DNA of 64,000 nucleotides from RFPW01 sp040401595 (GTDB lineage: Bacteria; Pseudomonadota; Gammaproteobacteria; Burkholderiales; Burkholderiaceae_E): contig JBBAOE010000019.1 in the NCBI GenBank assembly GCA_040401595.1, forward strand, positions 9,517-73,516, read 5' to 3'. Positions within the stretch are counted from its first letter, which is position 1; every line of letters begins with the position of its first letter. Of this stretch, positions 47,901-55,198 are shown piece by piece. The translations under genes and the position numbers were made by a program. Below the pieces are notes generated by a model, which worked only from the letters and a program-made list of their open reading frames with translations, did not search any database and was not told where the DNA came from.

Positions 47901-48678
47901 GGGTTTGGTCGGAACCATCGTTCTCGAGATGGGTGGGTCGTCAGACCTCTGCGCCCGACTGCAACCAGGCGAAGCCGTCATCCTGATGGGTCCGACCGGA
48001 ACCCCAACCACGATCCCAAATGGCGAGACGGTGGTTCTGGTGGGTGGCGGGCTCGGCAATGCCGTCCTGTTCTCCATTGGGGCTGCGATGCGGGCAGCGG
48101 GTTCGCGCGTCCTGTATTTCGCTGGCTACCGTAGCGCCGCAGACCGCTTTCATGTGGCTGATCTCGAGGCGGCCGCCGACATCATCGTTTGGTGCTGCGA
48201 TGAAGCACCGGGAATACGCCCGAGTCGGGCCCAGGATCTTGCCTTTCAAGGTAACGTGGTCGAGGCGATGAAAGCGTATGGGGAGGGGTCTCTCGGACTC
48301 GGGGCTGCCGCTCCAATCCGGCTCCAGGAGGCTGACCGGCTGCTGGCGATTGGTTCGGACCGGATGATGGCGGCCGTAGCCCGCGCCCGCCATGATGTCC
48401 TCAAGAACCTGCTGCCCGCCCGGCACGTCGCGCTGGGTTCCGTCAACTCCCCGATGCAGTGCATGCTCAAGGGCGTCTGTGGCCAATGCCTGCAGTTACT
48501 GCGGGACCCGACCACGGGGCAGACGCGGCTGATTTTCAGTTGCCAGACTCAGGATCAGTCACTCGACGACATTGATTTTTCCGTACTGCACCAACGGCTT
48601 ACACAAAATCGCCTGGAAGAATGTCAAACGATGCACTGGCTCGACGCTTGCGTCCTAGAGGATCTGCCAAGGTCGTGA
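44968..48678 (+). CDS. Large GltD/PyrK-type fusion flavoprotein (Nfn-like), with internal assembly gap
   Basis: About 1,236 residues counting the 100-N gap (45465-45564). Residues 1-290 are of unknown type. About 300-395 carry GltD-style Fe-S cysteines (CLHCHKQGNDSC, GCPLEQRISEFL, CAATGHRICNDCSKAC). About 436-840 form an NAD(P)/FAD module (VAGLGPAGFTLAHHL, LVIGGGLTAIDTATEA). From ~920 a ferredoxin-reductase-like domain (RNFQPGQFFRLQNF; VVLVGGGLGNAVLF) ends in a PyrK-type [2Fe-2S] motif C-x5-C-x2-C (about 1165-1174) plus a later Cys. This combines both Nfn subunits in one chain. It lies directly behind fdxA. Function inferred only. Confidence 0.75.
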   Translation: MTAAPGAVGDPAQALGYGFRFRDLYRLDGLQRIDRAFIEQLRDQQPALADQLLQARAQPLALSRQSEAELLLALGPALEGFIGQLFGVGEAIADLRDQAAAAEPFFRVKWKFVRRQAVLQIPAADVEQLDADTLRQELQGWFGTTAAPSPWDAQAFEADFVAAVTXXXXXXXXXXXXXXXXXXXXXXXXXXXXXXXXXXAGQDPRDPSAALVAQSQERLDAARRYAAWAVQTEAGQRCHAQGRLFRLPQPRTAPPEIAHVVATARQGSVRYSIRPGAERTRDGFALTDDGGPALAAMDEARYCLHCHKQGNDSCAQGLKTAQRPEPVSVSPASGCPLEQRISEFLLARTQGLPVTALALITVENPLCAATGHRICNDCSKACVFQQQTPVDIPRAETRTLRDVLDLPWGFEIYSLLTRWNPLNLKRPVPRPPSGRKVLVAGLGPAGFTLAHHLIQDGHAVFAIDGLKLEPLSPPWINPEDSSNDPDRVDFQPVIEIESIFEPLSTRMPRGFGGVAEYGITVRWDKNFLTLVRLLLERRDQFALTGGVRLGGTLTLDDAFAMGFDHVALATGAGAPAMIEIPGGLARGVRAASDFLMALQSTGAGRRDTTANLQIRMPILVIGGGLTAIDTATEASAYYIVHVERFLDREEALAARHPATLPQSVAPTRSAEDQAIAAEFIAHGRAVRAERAAAAASGRPPNFAPLLAHWGGVTVAYRRSLIESPAYRLNREELASALEEGITVIDHLTPIEVEIDENGAARAVRFTRTLPAGSAADANPSGPPGQPSQTVEAIRLPARSVFIAAGTRPNTIAATEPGNSPLSLRGQWFLATNELGEPVLPEANPKPAQVEVLAGRREDGRFVSFFGDLHPGWSGSVVRAMASALRGYPVISRVLAHCPPADPRVFQDFARECQSQLNATVVRVQRLAPRILEVVVHAPMAARNFQPGQFFRLQNFESFKPAAAMEPLALTGAWVDRAAGLVGTIVLEMGGSSDLCARLQPGEAVILMGPTGTPTTIPNGETVVLVGGGLGNAVLFSIGAAMRAAGSRVLYFAGYRSAADRFHVADLEAAADIIVWCCDEAPGIRPSRAQDLAFQGNVVEAMKAYGEGSLGLGAAAPIRLQEADRLLAIGSDRMMAAVARARHDVLKNLLPARHVALGSVNSPMQCMLKGVCGQCLQLLRDPTTGQTRLIFSCQTQDQSLDDIDFSVLHQRLTQNRLEECQTMHWLDACVLEDLPRS
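45465..45564. other. Assembly gap (100 N)
   Basis: Exactly 100 undetermined bases inside the large Nfn-like gene, in its uncharacterised N-terminal third. The frame is open on both sides in the same register, so the gap could be near true size, but the round number indicates a placeholder. Confidence 1.
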
Positions 48679-48717
48679 GAAATTAACGAAAATCACCAAA
48701 AGATCAGCATTGTTGCA

Positions 48718-48746
48718 TTGCACCATCCCCCGGGGGGTTGCATAAT
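48718..48746 (+). promoter_or_regulatory. Candidate promoter of the PHB depolymerase gene
   Basis: TTGCAC (48718-48723), 17 bases, CATAAT (48741-48746). The spacer contains the palindrome CCCCCGGGGGG. The -10 is a 5/6 match and the -35 is weak. It lies about 80 bases before the phaZ ATG. Confidence 0.4.
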
Positions 48747-48828
48747 CTACCCGGCTCAACCTCGTTGTTCAGGAACTCTCTCGGCCCCGAGCGCGTTATC
48801 CTGACCGTTTCGGGCAAGGAATACTTCG

Positions 48829-50115
48829 ATGCTCTACCAGGTCCGTGAAATGCAGCGTGCGCTGCTCAATCCCCTCTCCAACTGGGCAGACTCGGTCTCC
48901 AAGCTGTACGCCAATCCCTACAGCCCTTTTTCCTACATGCCAATGGCCCGACGCTACGCGGCCGGCCTTGAGTTGCTGCATCGTCTGGGCAAGGAATACG
49001 ACAAGCCCGCCTGGGGGCTGGACAGCACCCTGGTGGACGGCGTCCCGGTGCCGGTCTTCGAACGCGTTGAAACAGTCAAGCCGTTTTGTCGGCTCCTCAA
49101 ATTTGAACGGATGCTGCCCCAGTCCATAGCGAATCGCCCACGGGACCCGGCCGTTCTCATCGTCGCGCCGCTCTCGGGGCATCACGCGACGCTACTGCGT
49201 GACACGGTACGGGCAATGCTCCCCGCCCACGAAGTCTATGTCACCGACTGGCTCGATGCCCGCATGGTCACGCTTGCCGCCGGGCCCTTTCATCTCGACG
49301 ACTATGTCGCCTACATCATCGAATTCATTCGTCGACTGGGACCCGACCTGCACGTGATCTCGGTCTGTCAGCCGACCGTGCCGGTGCTTGCTGCCGTCTC
49401 CATCTTGTCGACCCTCAATGACGAGGCCGTGCCGCGGTCCATGACCATGATGGGCGGTCCGATCGACTCGCGGCGCAGCCCGACCGAGGTTAACAATCTG
49501 GCCGAAACCCACAGCATTCAGTGGTTCGAACAGAGCCTGATCCAGGCCGTCCCGAACAAATATCCAGGGGCAGGACGCCGCGTCTACCCGGGTTTCCTGC
49601 AGCACACTGGTTTTGTTGCCATGAATCCCGACCGGCACTTCCGTTCTCACTGGGATTTCTACAAGGATCTCGTTCGGGGCGATCTGGAAGACGTTGATTC
49701 TCATATTAAGTTCTATGATGAATACAATGCCGTTCTCGACCTGCCCGCCGAGTACTACCTCGAAACCGTCCAAAAAGTTTTCCAGGAACACCTGCTACCC
49801 CTTGGGCTGTGGGACGTGGAATTCGATGGGCAAACCATCCGGGTCGCGCCCGAGGACATCACCGTGCCAGCGCTCCTGACGATCGAAGGCGAACTCGACG
49901 ACATTTCCGGAAGCGGTCAGACCGAAGCTGCGCAGGGACTGTGCAAGAGCATCCCCGAGAGTCGCCGCCATCATCTGACGGTCGAAGGTGCGGGCCACTA
50001 TGGGATTTTCAGTGGCCGGCGCTGGCGTGAGACGATCCAACCTCGCATCGCGGCCTTTATTCGGGAGTCTGCTGCGGTTACGACCAAGGTCCGCGTCCGG
50101 CGCGCGTCTGCCTGA
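48829..50115 (+). CDS. phaZ: Intracellular polyhydroxybutyrate depolymerase
   Basis: Mobilises stored poly-3-hydroxybutyrate granules. 428 residues of the PhaZ1 type: MLYQVREMQRALLNPLSNWA opening, VLIVAPLSGHHATLLRDTVR, DWLDARMVTLAAGPFHLDDY, the nucleophile cysteine in VISVCQPTVPVLAA, TMMGGPIDSRRSPTEVN and the late catalytic His in EGAGHYGIFSGRRW. Cysteine instead of serine in the nucleophile elbow is normal for this class. Implies the organism accumulates PHB. Synthesis genes are not in the window. Confidence 0.93.
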   Translation: MLYQVREMQRALLNPLSNWADSVSKLYANPYSPFSYMPMARRYAAGLELLHRLGKEYDKPAWGLDSTLVDGVPVPVFERVETVKPFCRLLKFERMLPQSIANRPRDPAVLIVAPLSGHHATLLRDTVRAMLPAHEVYVTDWLDARMVTLAAGPFHLDDYVAYIIEFIRRLGPDLHVISVCQPTVPVLAAVSILSTLNDEAVPRSMTMMGGPIDSRRSPTEVNNLAETHSIQWFEQSLIQAVPNKYPGAGRRVYPGFLQHTGFVAMNPDRHFRSHWDFYKDLVRGDLEDVDSHIKFYDEYNAVLDLPAEYYLETVQKVFQEHLLPLGLWDVEFDGQTIRVAPEDITVPALLTIEGELDDISGSGQTEAAQGLCKSIPESRRHHLTVEGAGHYGIFSGRRWRETIQPRIAAFIRESAAVTTKVRVRRASA

Positions 50116-50141
50116 GAGCTGCTGACCCGATTGCTCTGGTT

Positions 50142-50783
50142 GTGGAAGGACGTCTCGAAGCGGACCTCATCGCACGGATCGAAGCCATCGATGCGGTGTT
50201 GCCGCAAACCCAGTGCAGGCGATGCGGCTACGAGGCCTGCCGACCCTACGCAGAAGCGCTGGCACGCCAGGAAACCCTCCCGAACCGTTGCCCGCCCGGG
50301 GGCGACGAAGGGGCAGTACGTCTGGCCAAGCTTCTCGACCTGCCCGCGAGTCCCGTAGACCGATCCTGTGGCGAACCCGGACCGCTCAAGGTCGCCCGTA
50401 TCCGCGAAGCCGACTGCATTGGTTGCACGAAATGCATCCTCGCCTGCCCGGTTGACGCCATCTCAGGCGCCTCGCGCTGGATGCATGCCATCATTGAATC
50501 CCGGTGCACTGGCTGTGAACTCTGCCTGGCCCCCTGTCCGACCGATTGCATCGACATGATCCCAGCCGCCCCCCCGAGACCATGGACAACAGAGGATGCC
50601 AACGCGGCACGGTCCCGGTACGAATTCCGGACCCAGCGTCTGAGCGCGGCGCAAGCGCTCGCGCTAGAAACGCCGGAAGACCATCGACGGGCCCTCGTCG
50701 CCCAGGCACTCGAGCGCGCAACGCAGCGGCGCCAGATGGATCGGGACGCGAAGCGGGGCGCCTCAACCGAGTCATCTGCCTGA
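50142..50783 (+). CDS. rnfB: RnfB/RsxB-like electron transport ferredoxin
   Basis: 213 residues, GTG start at 50142. The N-terminal Fe-S (4Fe-4S) domain has PQTQCRRCGYEACRPYA with a later NRCPPGG. Two ferredoxin-type clusters follow: CIGCTKCILACPVDAI and CTGCELCLAPCPTDCI. The membrane anchor of true RnfB is missing at the N-terminus, as in the stand-alone betaproteobacterial RnfB that precedes nth. No other rnf genes are nearby, so it probably serves as a soluble electron carrier. The charged C-terminal 60 residues are helical. Confidence 0.85.
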   Translation: MEGRLEADLIARIEAIDAVLPQTQCRRCGYEACRPYAEALARQETLPNRCPPGGDEGAVRLAKLLDLPASPVDRSCGEPGPLKVARIREADCIGCTKCILACPVDAISGASRWMHAIIESRCTGCELCLAPCPTDCIDMIPAAPPRPWTTEDANAARSRYEFRTQRLSAAQALALETPEDHRRALVAQALERATQRRQMDRDAKRGASTESSA

Positions 50784-50793
50784 AAGCACCCGC

Positions 50794-51435
50794 ATGAAAT
50801 CTGCAGATCGTCAAAGCTTGTTCGAGCGTTTTGCGGCAGCCAACCCTACGCCCACGACCGAGCTCCTGTGGTCAACGCCATTCGAACTACTGGCCGCAGT
50901 GCTCCTGTCGGCTCAGGCTACCGACCGCAGCGTCAATCTCGCCACCCGCGCACTCTTTGCTGTCGCCAACACCCCCGCATCCATCCTGGCCCTGGGCGTT
51001 GAGGGGCTGATCCCCTACATTCAGACGATCGGCCTCTTTCGCAGCAAAGCGCGCCACCTGATCGAGACCTGCAGGATCCTCGTCGAGGAACATGGCAGCG
51101 TCGTACCGGGCGACCGCGAGTCCCTCGAACGGTTGCCGGGCGTTGGGCGCAAAACCGCCAACGTCGTGCTCAATACCGCATTTGGCCAACCGACGATGGC
51201 CGTTGACACCCATATCTTTCGCGTTGCCAATAGGACCAGTCTGGCCAAGGGAAAAACGCCGCTCGCAGTGGAGCTCGGACTTCTCAAGCGCATCCCGCCC
51301 CTCTTCCTGAAGGACGCCCACCATTGGCTCATTCTGCACGGGCGCTATGTCTGCAAGGCACGCCGCCCCGAATGCTGGCGCTGCCCGGTGATCGACCTTT
51401 GCAGTTTTCGTGACAAGACCCCGGCACTCGGATGA
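50794..51435 (+). CDS. nth: Endonuclease III
   Basis: Base-excision DNA glycosylase/AP lyase for oxidised pyrimidines. 213 residues with AAVLLSAQATDRSVNLATRA, the helix-hairpin-helix ESLERLPGVGRKTANVVLNT containing the catalytic Lys, the catalytic Asp in AVDTHIFRVANR and the C-terminal [4Fe-4S] loop C-x6-C-x2-C-x5-C (CKARRPECWRCPVIDLC). It is 10 bases after rnfB and overlaps the DUF1841 gene by 4 bases. Confidence 0.97.
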   Translation: MKSADRQSLFERFAAANPTPTTELLWSTPFELLAAVLLSAQATDRSVNLATRALFAVANTPASILALGVEGLIPYIQTIGLFRSKARHLIETCRILVEEHGSVVPGDRESLERLPGVGRKTANVVLNTAFGQPTMAVDTHIFRVANRTSLAKGKTPLAVELGLLKRIPPLFLKDAHHWLILHGRYVCKARRPECWRCPVIDLCSFRDKTPALG

Positions 51436-51884
51436 GCCTGTTTAACCCCTCGCGCGATGAAGTTCGGCGCTTCTTTCTCGATACCTGGCAAAAGGTCATC
51501 GAACGGCTGCCGCTCACGCCCATGGAAATGCTCGCCCGCGACCGCATGCTGCTGCATCCCGAATACCAAGCGCTCTTTGAGTCGGGCGAGGAGTCCCTGA
51601 CCCGGGAGTTCACGCCAGAGACCGGACAGACCAACCCCTTCCTGCACCTGTCCCTGCATTTGGCGATTGCCGAGCAACTACAGATCGATCAGCCGCCAGG
51701 GTTGCGGGCGGCTTATCAGCACCTAGTCAGCGCCGGGCGATCGGAGCACGATGCCGAGCACGTCATTCTGGACTGCCTGGCCGAGACCCTCTGGCGTTCC
51801 CAACGGGATCGCACCGAACCGGATGGCCAGGCCTACCTGCGCTGCGTTCAGCGTCACGCCCACCTGTCAGGTTCTGGTTCCTGA
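51432..51884 (+). CDS. DUF1841 family protein
   Basis: 150 residues: MSLFNPSRDEVRRFFLDTWQ, LTPMEMLARDRMLLHPEYQA, NPFLHLSLHLAIAEQLQIDQ, HDAEHVILDCLAETLWRSQR. All are hallmarks of DUF1841, a small helical family of unknown function that regularly follows nth in Betaproteobacteria. ATGA overlap with nth indicates coupled translation. Gluconokinase follows 6 bases later. Confidence 0.85.
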   Translation: MSLFNPSRDEVRRFFLDTWQKVIERLPLTPMEMLARDRMLLHPEYQALFESGEESLTREFTPETGQTNPFLHLSLHLAIAEQLQIDQPPGLRAAYQHLVSAGRSEHDAEHVILDCLAETLWRSQRDRTEPDGQAYLRCVQRHAHLSGSGS

Positions 51885-51890
51885 ATTCCG

Positions 51891-52382
51891 ATGCCGATCC
51901 AGTCCCTGGTCATCATGGGGGTTGCGGGTTGCGGAAAATCGACGCTCGCGGCGCAACTCGCGCATGACCTTGGGTTCGAGATCATTGAAGGCGACGACCA
52001 CCATAGCCAGCAGAATCGGGAAAAAATGCGTTCAGGCATTGCCCTGACCGATACGGATCGTGCGGACTGGCTCGATAGCCTCGCCGAGTCCCTTCGCCAG
52101 CGCCCCGAGGGACTCGTCGTCACCTGCTCGGCATTGCGACGCGTTTATCGGGATCGACTGCGGCTTGCGGTGCCTGAGCTGCGTTTCGTGCACCTTGAAA
52201 TCGATCATGTAGAAGCGGTCCGACGGGTCAGTTCCCGTGGCTCCCATTTCTTTGGACCTGGACTGGTTGACAGTCAGTTTGCCACCCTGGAGTCACCCGC
52301 AGAGGAGCCTGGGGTCCTGTGCCTGAATGCCACCGAGCCGGCGCCAGACCTCGCCGCCAAAGTCGGCGCCTGGATCACCTGA
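51891..52382 (+). CDS. gntK: Gluconokinase
   Basis: Phosphorylates gluconate to 6-phosphogluconate. 163 residues with P-loop VIMGVAGCGKSTLAAQLA, the substrate motif EIIEGDDHHSQQNREKM, LTDTDRADWLDSL, VVTCSALRRVYRDRLR and RVSSRGSHFFGPGLVDSQFATLE-type lid, all GntK-like. It is the last gene of the plus-strand run rnfB-nth-DUF1841-gntK, and its 3' end overlaps the convergent ATP-grasp gene by 8 bases. Confidence 0.93.
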   Translation: MPIQSLVIMGVAGCGKSTLAAQLAHDLGFEIIEGDDHHSQQNREKMRSGIALTDTDRADWLDSLAESLRQRPEGLVVTCSALRRVYRDRLRLAVPELRFVHLEIDHVEAVRRVSSRGSHFFGPGLVDSQFATLESPAEEPGVLCLNATEPAPDLAAKVGAWIT

Positions 52383-53589
52383 ACCGATCGCGGTTCGAGT
52401 CACGGTTCGAGTCACGGTTCGAGTCACGGTTCGGTTCGCGCCCAAAACCGCCCGATACCGGGGCCTCAGGCAGACTGCCGCGCCAATCCAGGTCCCGTGT
52501 CGCCACTTCACCGAAACTCACCCCCTCTCGATTGGCAGCAGCGATGATGGGCCATGCGGTGTACGGCATCCCGAGTAGGGGCCAGGGATCATCGCGGCGC
52601 CAGGTGACATCCGGAGTCGAGAACAATTGACCCAGACTGCGCATCAGGGCGCGCCCGAGTGGTTGTTTCTGCGCCTCAGTCAGGCAGGCCCAAAACTGCT
52701 GCAGACGGCGCTCCGGACGCAATCCAATGTGCGTGACCGCCTGCGGGTTAATCATCGCCGCCCCCAGATCCGACTGGACGAAAAAATGGATGCCACTGGT
52801 CGCCCGCGGATTGCACTCGATGCCGTAGGGCGTGCCCGTGTCATCGACAACAAAATCAAAGGAAAGGAAACCGCTCCAGTTCGATGCGCGCGCGAAGGTA
52901 CCTACCCAGGCCTCGATGGCCGGGTGATCGATACGGTCAAACGCGACCGCGACCGATCCAGACAGTTGCGCGGCGCGATAAACCACGGTGCCGAGACACC
53001 GACCCTCGTGCACCACACTACAGGTACTGTGGACTCCCCCCGTGATCCAGTCCTGCACGATCAGATGATCGTCCGCCTGCAATTCGGGCAAGGACGCCAG
53101 AAACTGAACGCCCCGGCCGCCGCATGACAGGCGGGGTTTGACAACGACCGCAGCAGAGCGAAAAGTCGCGGCCGTGACCGGATCGCTCATGACGGTCGTC
53201 CTTGGAACCGTCAACCCCAGTGATTGTGAGAACTGGACAAATCCCAATTTATCGTAGAGGTACCGCACGATATCGGGGGGCATGGTGAACACGCGAACAC
53301 CACAGTCATGGAGCGCCGCCACGTGCATGGTTTCTTCTGAGACCGGAACAACAAGATCAACCGACTCTGCGGCGATGATCTGACGCAGCTCCTGCAGATA
53401 GGCCTGCCCATCGAGCGTTGGCGCAGTGACCTGAATCGATCGGCTGACCGCATTGGACGCCCCCGTCAGATGACGCACAAAGGGCTCGGCCACCAGTACC
53501 CGCCAGCCGGCGCCGTGAAGCGCACGCGCAATATCGAGCGCCTTGGGTAAGCGCCCAAGCGTGACCAGGGCCGTGGGTGCCGTTTCCAT
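52375..53589 (-). CDS. ATP-grasp domain ligase of unknown substrate
   Basis: 404 residues. N-terminal Rossmann-like preATP domain (TALVTLGRLPKALDIARALH, VDLVVPVSEETMHVAAL). ATP-grasp fold with YLYDKLGFVQFSQSLGL, AAVVVKPRLSCGGRGVQFL, DHLIVQDWITGG and the metal-binding YGIECNPRATSGIHFF. It resembles carbamoyl-phosphate-synthase-like or carboxylate-amine ligases. It starts directly after the P450 stop (no gap). The C-terminal tail is a repeated N-R-D-S motif from a 12-bp repeat, pushing the frame into the end of gntK. Product unknown. Confidence 0.75.
   Translation of the reverse strand: METAPTALVTLGRLPKALDIARALHGAGWRVLVAEPFVRHLTGASNAVSRSIQVTAPTLDGQAYLQELRQIIAAESVDLVVPVSEETMHVAALHDCGVRVFTMPPDIVRYLYDKLGFVQFSQSLGLTVPRTTVMSDPVTAATFRSAAVVVKPRLSCGGRGVQFLASLPELQADDHLIVQDWITGGVHSTCSVVHEGRCLGTVVYRAAQLSGSVAVAFDRIDHPAIEAWVGTFARASNWSGFLSFDFVVDDTGTPYGIECNPRATSGIHFFVQSDLGAAMINPQAVTHIGLRPERRLQQFWACLTEAQKQPLGRALMRSLGQLFSTPDVTWRRDDPWPLLGMPYTAWPIIAAANREGVSFGEVATRDLDWRGSLPEAPVSGGFGREPNRDSNRDSNRDSNRDRFR
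52391..52433 (-). repeat. 12-bp in-frame repeat at the ATP-grasp C-terminus
   Basis: Three perfect copies of CGGTTCGAGTCA (plus strand) and a partial fourth, encoding D-S-N-R repeats on the minus strand. Perfect identity indicates recent expansion. It begins 8 bases after the gntK stop. Confidence 0.95.
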
Positions 53590-55050
53590 TCAAGCCCCCA
53601 CGCGGGTCACCCGACAATAAATCTGCTGGGCTGGACGCGTGGTCAAGCGGGCTGCAGGCCGAACGGGCTGAGTCGATACCACATGGAAATCGAACTTCCG
53701 TGCCAGCCGCGCAATCATCAGGGTCGCCTCGACCGTGGCAAAGGCAGCGCCCGAACAGACTCGGGGCCCGAGGCCGAACGGCAGATAAGTCCCCGGTTGG
53801 ATGGCGTATTCGCGCTCGGGGGAGAAGCGATCGGGATCAAAGCGGTGAGGTTCGCGCCAATACTGTTCATGCCGATGCATGACCCAGGGCGAGACGATGA
53901 CGAGCGCCCCTCGCTTGACCCGGTAATCGCCCAGGCGGGTCGACTCCATCGCCACTCTGGGCAAAAAGGTGATGGGCGGATACAGACGCACGGTTTCGCG
54001 AAAGACATTGCGAACAAAACTCAGGCGCTTGACATGCTCAAGTCCGATCGGACCATGGCCCGCGACGGTCTGGACTTCGGCCCGAATCCTGCTCACGAGA
54101 TCGGGCCGAATCGCCAGCAGATAAAAAACCCAGGTCAGTGCGCTGGCGCTCGTTTCGTGGCCCGCGAGAAACAGCACCCCCAACTGATCGATGAGTTCGT
54201 CGCGCGAGAAACCCTGGCCAGATTCGTCCCGAGCTGCGACCACCGCCGCGGCAATATCGTCAAAATCAGAACCATCTACCAAATGCGTATCGAGCAGGTC
54301 ACCGAGTTGTTTGCGAATGCTGGCGCAGGCCGCCAGTACCTCAGGACGCTGGCGGGGTTTGGTCCAGGCAGGATCGAAGATCAGCCGCAGGATGTTGACC
54401 TGAGCAACGCTGCGCTCAAAGATCGAAAACGCTTCGAAGACCTCGTGAGCGGTCTGGGTTTTCAGGGTCGTGGAGAACACGGTCCGGCAGATGATATCGG
54501 CGGTCAGGTGACTCATCGCCAGATCGAGTGAAAAGGATTCGTTGCGGGCGGCGCGTACTGAGAGCTCCTGCTCTGCATCATCGATGCAAGCCTGCATGGC
54601 CGGAATCGCCCGATCGATTCGCATCTGCGAAAGCGACGGGTCCATCAACCGCCGTTGGCGTCGCCAGGTCTCGCCTTCGGACACGAACATCGAATCGCCG
54701 ATCAAGGGGTCAAGCGCATTGACCATCAGATCGCTCTTGGGAAAACATTCCCGCTCATCGATCAGGACGCGGCGCACCAGTTCCGGCGCATTCACCACGA
54801 TGGTCGAGCGGCGCGACCATCCCAGGGGTCCGATCCCCATTCGGTAGGCCTGCGCAGGCAACAGGCTGAGCAGGTCGCCGCCATCGCGCACCATGGCCCG
54901 GACCAACGAAAGCAGTGCCGGACGGGCGCGCGGGTGCGGCGGTTCGAACCAAGCCGCCATGCCCAAATCGGAGCCTGCCGTTTTGGCCAGATCACGGGGC
55001 GCATCGGCCCTCCCCTCAGGCCGTGTTTTCGAACTCGTGTTTGCGGACAT
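53590..55050 (-). CDS. Cytochrome P450
   Basis: Heme monooxygenase, about 486 residues from ATG 55050; a TTG at 55068 is the alternative. I-helix oxygen motif LFLAGHETSASALTWVFYLL, K-helix FVRNVFRETVRLYPPITFLP, PERF-like region HRFDPDRFSPE and heme loop PFGLGPRVCSGAAFATVEA with the Cys ligand. WRRQRRLMDPSLSQ is the C-helix. Length and PPITFLPRVA resemble fatty-acid or carotenoid-hydroxylating CYPs of the CYP102/CYP175 type. Divergence from a CrtI operon with a shared CrtJ-like site suggests a carotenoid substrate; this is inference. Confidence 0.9.
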   Translation of the reverse strand: MSANTSSKTRPEGRADAPRDLAKTAGSDLGMAAWFEPPHPRARPALLSLVRAMVRDGGDLLSLLPAQAYRMGIGPLGWSRRSTIVVNAPELVRRVLIDERECFPKSDLMVNALDPLIGDSMFVSEGETWRRQRRLMDPSLSQMRIDRAIPAMQACIDDAEQELSVRAARNESFSLDLAMSHLTADIICRTVFSTTLKTQTAHEVFEAFSIFERSVAQVNILRLIFDPAWTKPRQRPEVLAACASIRKQLGDLLDTHLVDGSDFDDIAAAVVAARDESGQGFSRDELIDQLGVLFLAGHETSASALTWVFYLLAIRPDLVSRIRAEVQTVAGHGPIGLEHVKRLSFVRNVFRETVRLYPPITFLPRVAMESTRLGDYRVKRGALVIVSPWVMHRHEQYWREPHRFDPDRFSPEREYAIQPGTYLPFGLGPRVCSGAAFATVEATLMIARLARKFDFHVVSTQPVRPAARLTTRPAQQIYCRVTRVGA

Positions 55051-55113
55051 GACGATCGGCTTCGACAATGGTGGAATAGAACACTCAGGGGTCTCCCCGA
55101 AGGTGACGTCGAC

Positions 55114-55142
55114 ATTCAGAAGGTTTAGAGTCTCACTGTCAA
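55114..55142 (-). promoter_or_regulatory. Candidate promoter of the P450/ATP-grasp operon
   Basis: Minus strand perfect -35 TTGACA (55142-55137), 17 bases, then CTGAAT (55119-55114), a weak -10. The -35 overlaps the left arm of the CrtJ/PpsR-like palindrome, so a bound repressor would block it. Confidence 0.45.
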
Positions 55143-55154
55143 GTTAGATTGACG
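55137..55154. promoter_or_regulatory. CrtJ/PpsR-like operator
   Basis: TGTC-AAGTTAGATT-GACG, i.e. TGT-N12-ACG, one base off the CrtJ/PpsR consensus TGT-N12-ACA and with the preferred TGTC...GAC arms. It lies in the 148-base interval between the divergent P450 and membrane protein/crtI genes. CrtJ/PpsR represses photosynthesis and carotenoid genes aerobically in purple bacteria. Only one copy was seen; many targets have two. Confidence 0.5.
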
Positions 55155-55198
55155 GCTTCAAACGCTGCCGAGCGGCGATTGCCTGAGGTGACTTCCCG

